Part shown: positions 1-64,000 of the stretch, in pieces
Position numbering within the stretch: the stretch's first letter is position 1
Layout: every line of letters starts with the position of its first letter
NCBI GenBank assembly: GCA_009731375.1
Contig: BJOX01000040.1
Span: 710,324 to 774,323, forward strand
DNA: 64,000 nucleotides
Direction of reading: 5' to 3'
DNA from: Paulinella micropora
Lineage: Eukaryota > Cercozoa > Imbricatea > Euglyphida
The notes under the pieces: model-generated
What the model was told of the DNA's origin: nothing
Database searches by the model: none
Seen by the model: the letters and a program-made list of their open reading frames with translations, nothing else
Program-made: the position numbers and the translations under genes

Positions 1-212
1 TGGTCAAGTTCTACCATCTGGGCCCTGTCGCCAGTTCGATTCCCGTCGGTGGGACCAGTATTTTCATTGAACATACCGGCCCGTCTGGAAGTGTTGGAAC
101 TGCCCTTGCGGGGGTGTCATTAGAGCCTATCGTCAATTCTTCGTACTCCCCTCACGGGTGAGACGATGGAGGCGCATGTGCAGATTTGCATCAGCCATCG
201 ACAGAGAAGCAC
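1..212 (+). mobile_element. tRNA-derived SINE copy (5' cut by window)
   Basis: Matches 27777-28007 and 49631-49898. It ends GACAGAGAAGCAC and then (TAT)n. The 5' head with the A box is outside the window; the B-box-like AGTTCGATTCC is present. Confidence 0.85.
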
Positions 213-215
<3 letters not shown>

Positions 216-276
<61 letters not shown>

Positions 277-289
277 GTTATTATTATTA

Positions 290-347
<58 letters not shown>

Positions 348-367
348 CTTAGTAGTATTAGTAGTAT

Positions 368-418
<51 letters not shown>

Positions 419-523
419 TGGTAGTAGTAGTAGTATTGCAAACACTGCATCATTATCGGGTTATTTTTATCGTTTTTCCCGTTGGCTGAATAAGAAAAAA
501 CAGTTACCCTTACTAGCCTAGCC

Positions 524-556
<33 letters not shown>

Positions 557-687
557 TAGTGGTAGTAGTAGTAGTAGTGGTAGTAGTGGTAGTAATGGTA
601 GTAGTAGCAGTAGCAGTAGTTTGTAGTAATTAGTAAGTAGCAATAGTTGTGTAGTGGTATCAGTAGTAAAGTAGTATAGTAGAGTAG

Positions 688-749
<62 letters not shown>

Positions 750-798
750 TAGTAGTAGTAGTAGTAGTAGCAGTAGTATAGTAGTAGTAGTAGTAGTT

Positions 799-839
<41 letters not shown>

Positions 840-860
840 GGTAGTAGTAGTAGTAGTAGC

Positions 861-927
<67 letters not shown>

Positions 928-969
928 AGTAGTAAGTAGTCAGTAGTAAGTAAGTAGTTAATAGTAGTT

Positions 970-1007
<38 letters not shown>

Positions 1008-1100
1008 TGTAGTACTAGTCGTAGTAGAAGTATTAGTTGTATAGAACCAGTAGTAATAGTACTAATAGTAGTCGTAGTCGTAGTCGTAGTAGTAGTAGTA
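216..1100. repeat. (TTA)n then (AGT)n trinucleotide arrays
   Basis: (TTA)n is the SINE tail, followed by long (AGT)n with GGT, CAGT and AAGT variants. No gene seen. Long poly-S, poly-V and poly-L frames are translations of the repeat. Confidence 0.95.
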
Positions 1101-1129
1101 GTAGTAGTAGTAGTATTCATGGTAGTAGT

Positions 1130-1203
1130 AGTAATGTATGTATGTATGTATATGCATGTATATGCATGTATGTATGTATGTATATATGTATGTATGTATG
1201 TAC

Positions 1204-1234
<31 letters not shown>

Positions 1235-1268
1235 TGTATGTATGTATGTTCTGTATGTATGTATGTAC

Positions 1269-1299
<31 letters not shown>

Positions 1300-1530
1300 T
1301 GTATGTATGTATGTATGTTCTGTATGTTCTGTATGTTCTGTATTTTTATGTCATGTATGTCATACATGTCATGTATGTTATGTATGCCATGTAGGTAGGT
1401 GGGTATTCCAGGTGAGTAGGTCGGTATGTATGTATGTATGTATGTATGTATGTATGTATGTTTATGTATGTATGTTTATGTATGTATACACGTATGTACG
1501 TATGCATGTATCTGTATTTGTGTATACGTA
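1130..1530. repeat. (TATG)n array
   Basis: Tetranucleotide array with TGTTC and TGTCA interruptions, leading into the acceptor of the first visible kinase exon. Confidence 0.95.
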
Positions 1531-1557
1531 ATGTATGTTGTTGTTGTTTGTTTGTAG

Positions 1558-30963
<29,406 letters not shown>

Positions 30964-31600
30964 CTTGTGTAACTTGATGTGTGAAGCGGATTAGTCTGCA
31001 TAGCTGAAACATTGAGAAATGCGCACTGCTGTAGATATAAGCAAAGGTGTCCTTCAATCGCAGTGTTATGACAACACTAAAGCCATCATTTGAAAGCTCA
31101 GGACAAGGGCTGTGCACTGATGAGCTGAGAAGCTTCGTATCTCAAAGTATTCATCGAGAAAACCCACCCAAAAATTTGTGGTTTTGCCAGTCGAATGTTG
31201 TCAGGAATAGCATGTGCTTGTGGGTGGCATGTGCTGCGACGCAGACTTGCGCAGGATTGGAAAACTTGCACGGTCCTAAGTAAATTTGAATGAACCATGA
31301 ATCCCAGCGCGTCGTTCTCAGTGAATATTCTGCTTTTTTTGACGATTGTGCACTAACTCGTTTGAAAGCTCTCACCAAGAGCTTCCTAATAAGCCATAAC
31401 ATAGGCGTTGGACCTCCAAACGCTTCGACCTCTTACACTTCATTTTTTCACTTCTTGTATCTCTTTGTTACACTCTTGATACCAGGGCTTCCATTTTCTT
31501 GTGCTTCCCATTTATTCCTACAAGTCACATGATTGTATTATTAAAAGTGTTTGCGTAAAAAAAAATTAATAATAATAAAAAAAACCTAAAAAAATCTAGT
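30964..31600 (+). other. Kinase 3' flank, probable 3' UTR
   Basis: Unique sequence with no long ORF. AATAAA occurs near 31574 in an A-rich stretch and is a possible polyadenylation signal. Confidence 0.45.
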
Positions 31601-33850
31601 ATTCTACCTATTTTTATTATTATGTATTTAATCACAATCATTAAAGATTCCAAGTGACCGAAAAAAAAAAAAGAACTTGAAGCAGGGTGTAACAAAAATC
31701 AGCAAAAAAAATTATGCGTCTGTGACAAATCTGGGACGGTAGTGAGTCAGTTCTTCATACTATATGATACTTCATACCTGGCCAACACCTTTACAAATAA
31801 TAATACTGAACGTCACCGTCTAAAACTCAACCCAATGGTCATGAACAACAACATTTTCCTCCTTCATTTCCCAAAGTCCAACCATGACCAACTAAGTCCT
31901 TTAAATGTCCGAGTCCAAACCACTGCCCCAAAACCCTAGAAAACGAGGCGGCCCATAAGGTCCCTAAACTGTCCCACAGCTCACCTGTCCTCAACATCAA
32001 CTACTGTCCACGAAAGAGCCGAGACCAGCAGACAGCACCACCTGCTGCCCAGTCAACTTTTGGAAAAAAAAATCCGGAACCACCTGTAAATTTGTCAACA
32101 ACTTTTTGCCCAACATGGCAAACGAACAAGTCATTTGTGCTTACATGCACTCCCTTATTGTCCTTAAACATTTTACATTGTTCTCAGGTGTCGCCCTTGA
32201 TGAGGGGCTGCCACACCTCTTGCTTGTGTAGCCAACATGCCACACATAACGACAAGGACCACTCAAAATTTCTTCCTTGTTGCCCACTGACTCAGTCACG
32301 GAGTAACCTACCGGTTTTTGGTTGTGCAGGACTTCTGAGGACTAAGCCCCACCTTTTGGCGACTGCGCCCACTTTTGGCTGGGTCCCGGCTCCTGTTACC
32401 CTCACCACCATTTTGCATGTCACCTGCTTCGGTGAAATGCCGAACAACATTTCAAACTTTTTTTATCGACGCCACGGGTGACTGGGTTCTCAACCCAATC
32501 AGCTAAAAAGTCATAAATGCTCGAGGCTCGTGACCGAGCAACTTATAATTAGAGTCTGATCACAATGTCTCAAAACGAAATTTATGATGTCCCCAGCCTA
32601 GCAGCTGGACTTTGCCGCCATCACGATGACTGAAGAACACCACCACGATTCCCTCAGCGTCCAGACACTGAAGTTTCCGAAAAGACTTTTCTGTTTGCAC
32701 CCTGATAGATTTTGAATGTAGTTTTTCACCTTTTGTTTGGTGAGGTAGCTTTCCAAGATTGACTCGGTATCATAAGTTGGAACTGACTCGGATAAAATTC
32801 TCGTACCCAAAACTGCCGGCCATTTTTGACAACTGCTGGTTGAAATTTGAGCTTTTTTTGAATGTTTCCATGCACTCATTTGTCGATTCTTGTTTCACAT
32901 ATGATTCTTGACAAGAAGTTAGAAGTTTCACCTACATAGTCTAGACTTGTTGAAGGTGAATAAATATAATAAACTTGACAACCGAAATATTTGCCCCGTG
33001 ATTGTTTTCCGGTTTGTCAAGATAGTCAGTCCACAGACATCTAAGTTCAGTTTTTGTTCACCTGGTCAAACTTTTTATAGTATGATAGGCTTAACGTGAC
33101 TTGAAGATAGGTTAAATTTTCTATATAGGTTAAAGTTTTTTATCATCTATAAGTTGAATTTTTTATATAGGTCGAAAATGTTATGTAGGTTTAACTATTT
33201 TTGTTGGCTAAAAGTAATAAATACTCAGTACTGTGACCCGGCGGTAATTAAACATGAACTAAAATAACTTTCAAAATTTGGAGACGATCCTCTAGCAACT
33301 GAGTTTCGGATTTGCACTAGTTACGCAAATACGTTTATTATTAATAATATTATTTGAAAAGGTTTAATTTCATTTTAAGCTTTCATTTCACTGGGCTTTC
33401 CGACATTTCAATTATTTTATCCCTTTAGTCTGTCTTCGTGTCCCCCGTTTTGCCCTTGTTCTTACCTATGTTTTCCTTCTTAAATCGCTTCCTTTTCATC
33501 CTTGCAAAAAGCAAGCTTCTTCAGCAGGATAATTTATTTAAGTGGTTCATTAGAAGAAGACTTGCAACTCGCAGGGATGAGTGGGAAGCGTAAGAGGTAA
33601 TGGAAGAGGTTTGCATTTGCTTGCTTTTGGGCCGTAAGTGCAAAGTTTGAACTAAGTTTAAACTTGAAGGTGGAGTGAGACTATAAACCCAATCCAAAAT
33701 ATAAGCCGAATGTATCCTGTTGAAGGTTGCTTGAAAACGCAGACAAGGGCAAGTTGGCTTAATTTAGGCAGGGTACATCAGGCGAACATGGGATAAAGTA
33801 CTCATTATTATTATCCGCTCTCTCCTTCTCTTACTATCACTCCCGAGTAT
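31601..33850. other. AT-rich unique intergenic DNA
   Basis: No microsatellite arrays and no ORF I trust. A 129-codon frame at 32092-32481 lacks any recognisable motif. Confidence 0.6.
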
Positions 33851-33869
33851 TTGTTAATGGGTATCCGTT

Positions 33870-33872
33870 AGT

Positions 33873-33944
<72 letters not shown>

Positions 33945-33945
33945 T
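33870..33945. repeat. (CT)n-(CA)n tract
   Basis: Dinucleotide repeat in the intergenic region. Confidence 0.9.
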
Positions 33946-33980
33946 CATTGGCAACAATTTTATGGCAATTTTCGTTTGAA

Positions 33981-34106
33981 ATTTCATTAGACTGTCGGTA
34001 TTGCCAAACAAAGTTTGCAATATTTTCTCCACTTTCCACTTCTACTCCTGCGAATTTTATTAGAAAGTTCGGCAATGCCAAACAAAGTTTGTAATAATTT
34101 TCTCCC
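33981..34106. repeat. 75-bp tandem duplication
   Basis: TGCCAAACAAAGTTTG occurs in both halves (33981-34030 and 34056-34106), each followed by TTTTCTCC. Confidence 0.8.
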
Positions 34107-34509
34107 CTTGTTTACCACCTCTACTCTCCTAAATGAGTCACCAGTGGGTTAGGGTCGATCTCAAAACGAAAGCTTCCTAGTTATCACGCACCAAGAACAC
34201 ACAATAAACCCAAGCGCCCCGTGCTCAGCGGGTACTTTCGGTTTACCATGCCGACGACTGTGTGGTGTCTCACTCGACAGCTCTTGATATTACTAACAGA
34301 GCTCTCGAATGAACCACAACATAGCTTTGGACAGCACTTAGCAACGAAGCGCTCAAAAGTTGACTGAAACTTGACACTTGCGTGCAATAACTAGAAATCT
34401 TTCACTGCCTGCTCGACTTATGAACTGCGCGGTTGTTTTGGTTGTTATATTCGGCAGTTATTGTGGTCGTTGTTCTTCTAAGCTTCACGGCTGGACATTT
34501 CCACGATAT

Positions 34510-34742
34510 CGAACAAGGGGATCTCAGGAAATCGGCCATGCGATGTAACGAATTCCCGGGATCTCTATCTAGAAAATGGTGGAAACGTCTAACTGTGCCT
34601 TAAAAGTAAGCGGTAGCGCCATGGCGGAGACGGGTCAGCAGTTGGCGGCTCGTCTGGAGCTCGTAGTAGGATGGCGCTGCATGCGAATGCGCCGCGCCTG
34701 GGAAAAGCAGGGTGACATTGTTGAAGGAGGGAGGGAGGGAGG

Positions 34743-34799
<57 letters not shown>

Positions 34800-35041
34800 G
34801 GGAGGANNNNNNNNNNGGGATCTCAGGAAATCGGCCATGCGATGTAACGAATTCCCGGGATCTCTATCTAGAAAATGGTGGAAACGTCTAACTGTGCCTT
34901 AAAAGTAAGCGGTAGCGCCATGGCGGAGACGGGTCAGCAGTTGGCGGCTCGTCTGGAGCTCGTAGTAGGATGGCGCTGCATGCGAATGCGCCGCGCCTGG
35001 GAAAAGCAGGGTGACATTGTTGAAGGAGGGAGGGAGGGAGG

Positions 35042-35090
<49 letters not shown>
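34510..35090. repeat. Near-perfect direct duplication around a 10-N gap
   Basis: 34519-34800 and 34817-35090 share about 275 bp, from GGGATCTCAGGAAATCGGCC to (GA)n. The N gap between them suggests an assembly duplicate. Frame AETGQQLAARLELVVGW is open but unproven. Confidence 0.85.
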
Positions 35091-35232
35091 AGAGACAAGA
35101 GAGGAAAAGCAGAGAGGGAGAGAAGACAAAGAAAAAGAGGCGGTGTTGGTAATTCACAGATTTGAGAGAGAGAGAGTGAGAGAGGCAAAGAGAACGATGG
35201 GTCAGGCGGTGTTGGCATTCACAGGTAGAAAG

Positions 35233-35302
<70 letters not shown>

Positions 35303-35354
35303 GAGTGACCGATGGGTGAGGCTGTGGTGGCAACGCGCAGGTTGGACTGAACAT

Positions 35355-35655
35355 ACATACATACATACATACATACCTATATACATACATATATACATAC
35401 ATACATACACACATACATACATACATACATACATACATTACATACATTACATACATTACATTACATACATTACATACATTACATACATTACATACGTACA
35501 TACGTACATACATACATACATTACATTACATTACATTACATTACATTACATTACATTACATTACATACATACAGACATACATACATACAGACAGACAGAC
35601 AGACAGACATACATTACATACATACATACATACATACATACATTACATACATACA

Positions 35656-35686
<31 letters not shown>

Positions 35687-35940
35687 CATACATACATACA
35701 TACATGACATACATGACATACATGACATACATGACATACATACATGACATACATGACATACATACATGACATACATTACATGACATACATACATACATAC
35801 ATACATACATATGCATACATACATACATAGATACATACATACATACATACATACATACATAAAGTTCATACAATTCATACAATTCATACAATACATACAA
35901 TACATACATACATACATACATACATAAATACATAAATACA
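35355..35940. repeat. (CATA)n with (TTACA)n and (CATGA)n variants
   Basis: Simple repeat arrays between the duplicated block and a short unique island at 35942-36090. Confidence 0.93.
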
Positions 35941-36094
35941 CATGCCATTTGGAGGTCCGATGTTTTCACGCATTGCGTGTCAGGTACAAATGAATGTAAC
36001 TAAGAACTTTCTATCTACCATTTTCATTCGCTATGTCTTGATGTGACGATTTACTTGCTTACTAGATCTGAGATTAGCGGCGCCCCTCTTTGTT

Positions 36095-37090
36095 TTGTTT
36101 CTGTTCAATGGTTTACCTATTTATTTATTTGTTTTATTTTTGTTCAATGGTGTATCTATTAATTTACTTGTTTTGTTTTTGTTCAATGGTTTATCTATTT
36201 ATTTATTTGTTTTGTTTTTGTTCAATGGTTTATCTATTTATTTATTTGTTTTGTTTTTGTTCAATGGTTTATCTTTTTATTTATTTGTTTAGTTTTTCTT
36301 CAACGCTTTATATATTTATTTATTTATTTTGTTTTGTTTCTGTTCAATGGTGTATCTATTTATTTATTTGTTTTGTTTCTGTTCAATGGTTTATCTATTT
36401 ATTTATTTGTTTTGTTTCTGTTCAATGGTGTATCTATTTATTTATTTGTTTTTTTTTGTTTAATGGTTTATCTATTTATTTATTTGTTTCGTTTTTGTTC
36501 AATGGTTTATCTATTTGTTTATTTGTTTTTGTTCAATGGTTTACCTATTTATTTATTTGTTTTGTTTTTGTTCAATGGTGTATCTATTTATTTATTTGTT
36601 TTGTTTTTGTTCAATGGTTTATCTATTTATTTATTTGTTTGTTTTTATTCAACGGTTTATCTATTCATTTATTTGTTTTGTTTTTCTTCAATGGTTTATC
36701 TACTTATTTATTTGTTTTGTTTCTGTTCAAGTGTATCTATTTATTTATTTGTTTTGTTTTTGTTCAATGGTTTATCTATTTATTTATTTGTTTTGTTTTT
36801 CTTCAAATGGTTTATCTATTTATTTATTTGTTTTTGTTCAATGGTTTATCTATTTATTTATTTGTTTTGTTTTTGTTCAATGGTTTATCTACTTATTTAT
36901 TTGCTTTGTTTTTGTTCAATGGTTTATCTACTTATTTATTTGTTTTGTTTTTGTTCAATGGTTTATCTATTTATTTATTTGTTTTGTTTTTCTTCAACGC
37001 TTTATATATTTATTTATTTGTTTTGTTTTTTCCTTCTTTATCTATTTATTTATTTGTTTTGTTTTTGTTCAATCGGTTTATATATTTATT
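36095..37090. repeat. 39-bp minisatellite, about 25 units
   Basis: Unit core TTTTTGTTCAATGGTTTATC followed by TATTTATTTATTTG. Homogeneous with single-base variants. Intergenic. Confidence 0.92.
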
Positions 37091-37299
37091 TATTTCCCGG
37101 AGAATCGGCAGTGTCCCTCTTTGTTTTGTTTTTATTCAATCTTTTGTTTTTCATCAAATGGTGTATTTATGTATTTACCTGAGATTTGGCAGTGTCCCAC
37201 TTTGTTGTTATTTATATTTATTTATTTATTGGTTTCTTTGTTTATGTGTATATATATATATATATATATATTCACCTGCGATTTCGCGATGTCCCATTC

Positions 37300-37560
37300 A
37301 GGGCGGAACCAGGGCTTGTGGCATGCTTTCGCCTAGTACACAAGCATCATAAGATAGAGACAAGGCAAGATACGATAAGAATGCATATAGCTTGTGGCAT
37401 GCTTTCGCCTAATAGAAAGGACAAGGCAAGACAAGCATGATAAGATAGAGACAAGGCAAGATACGATAAGCATGTATATAGCTTGTGGCATGCTTTCGCC
37501 AGAAAGGACAGGGCAAGACAAGAGTGATAAGATAGATACAAGGCAAGATACGATAATAAT
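37300..37560. repeat. Three tandem units of about 85-105 bp
   Basis: Each has AGCTTGTGGCATGCTTTCGC (the first with GG before CTT) and GATAGAGACAAGGCAAGATA or a near form. Confidence 0.88.
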
Positions 37561-37614
37561 GTATATGTATGTATGCTGTATGGTCAGCAAGAGAGCGTAT
37601 GGTGGAACGAGCTG

Positions 37615-37698
37615 TCTCAACAACGACGACGACGACAACGGCAACGATAACAAACAACAACAACAACAACGACAACGACAACAACAACGACGACGACG

Positions 37699-37747
<49 letters not shown>

Positions 37748-37750
37748 AAG
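37615..37750. repeat. (CAA)n/(CGA)n trinucleotide array
   Basis: Follows a unique island whose minus frame reads TARSTIRSLADHTA, possibly a late exon of the minus-strand gene (weak). Confidence 0.8.
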
Positions 37751-38089
37751 GGGGCAAAGGGACAACAACAATTTGCGAGAATTAGGTTAACGATCACCGA
37801 AAGATAATAATACAAACACAGGTACAGGTAAGTGCTATGACAAGAGCCATTTCTATCTGCCTAGCTCGCAGACTATTGGCATGAAGCATGACGCAGAAGG
37901 CGATATAACAAATAACTATATTACAACAACCAACATCTCTCATCTGCCTAGCTGGCGACGGAAATAGCTACCTATCTACCTACCAATCTATCTATCTATC
38001 TTTACATGCAGCAGCGACAGCAGCAGGACAAATTGCTATTATGTATGTATGTATGTACGTAATGTATGTATGTATGTATGTATGTAATG

Positions 38090-38120
<31 letters not shown>

Positions 38121-38158
38121 TGTATGTATGTATGTATGTATCTATGTATGTTACGTAC

Positions 38159-63653
<25,495 letters not shown>

Positions 63654-63659
63654 CTAGCC

Positions 63660-64000
63660 GTACATACATACATACATTACATACATTACAGACATTACAG
63701 ACATTATACATACATGACATACATTACATACATGCATGCATACATACATACATACATACATACATGCATGCATACATACATACATACATTACATACATTA
63801 CATACATACATACATTACATACATGCATACATACATGCATACATGCATACATACATACATACATACATACATACATACATTACATTACATTACATTACAT
63901 TACATACATACACATACATACATACATACATGTAAACGGATATACAGAAAAAGAGGGTGAGAGGAAAGAAGGAGAGAGATAGAGAGAGAGAGAGAGAGAG
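63660..64000. repeat. (CATA)n, (TTACA)n and (GA)n
   Basis: Upstream intron of the minus gene running off the window. No exon seen. Confidence 0.93.

Noticed and set aside
32092-32481. 129-codon plus-strand frame
   Set aside because: No motif, no splice neighbours and Cys/His spacing not matching a known zinc finger; probably chance.
36090-37352. 420-codon frame rich in FVSVQWFIYLFI
   Set aside because: Produced by the 39-bp minisatellite, whose unit length is a multiple of three. It looks membrane-like but has no start context or non-repeat core.

Overview
This is a stretch of nuclear eukaryotic DNA with spliceosomal GT-AG introns. It is overwhelmed by simple repeats: (TATC)n/(GATA)n, (CATA)n/(TATG)n, (CT)n/(GA)n, (TTA)n, (AGT)n, (TTC)n, (AATC)n and others. 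I cannot name the species. A microbial eukaryote with expanded introns is most likely, and nothing looks bacterial or viral. Eleven N-gaps break the window: 2182-2191, 2581-2854, 21346-21809, 27476-27630, 34807-34816, 42197-42926, 44495-45171, 55205-55424, 56520-56865, 61601-61610 and 63107-63326. Nearly every long open frame is a translated microsatellite (poly-YLSI, poly-YVCM, poly-HTYI, poly-L and so on) and was discarded.

Once the repeats are ignored, short islands of ordinary protein sequence remain, and they assemble into two convergent genes. Gene 1 (+, 1558-30963) is an AGC-type Ser/Thr protein kinase. Seventeen exons, all phase-compatible, sum to 2391 nt, exactly 797 codons including the stop. 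Its 5' end lies left of the window. The kinase core is cut into exons of 37-153 nt by introns of 0.1-4 kb made almost wholly of microsatellites, while the last exon (1115 nt, Ser/Thr-rich tail) is clean. Gene 2 (-, >63653 down to about 38159) is a large multi-pass membrane protein with a sugar-isomerase (SIS)-like segment. About 39 small exons give roughly 1,100 residues. Long runs are phase-perfect, with breaks at assembly gaps and a few unresolved joins. Between them, 31-38 kb is AT-rich intergenic DNA with a 39-bp minisatellite and a duplicated block around a gap.

The main novelty is how the introns are built. Almost every real exon is flanked by tandem, decayed copies of its own edges, interleaved with microsatellite. 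Copies on the transcript-upstream side keep the acceptor and the 5' part of the exon. Copies on the downstream side keep the 3' part and the donor. I found no same-strand exception in either gene. Three edge copies are inverted. So the introns grow by repeated duplication of units made of exon edge plus intron edge plus simple repeat, leaving many decoy splice sites around one intact exon.

Interspersed elements are also present: a tRNA-derived SINE with a (TTA)n tail, a second element sharing that tail junction, two 5'-truncated LINE-like families that both end in CTCATC(TATC)n, a third dispersed family, a 119-bp perfect stem-loop with a second copy, and two inverted-repeat (MITE-like) elements. 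The retroposon tails could be one source of the microsatellites.
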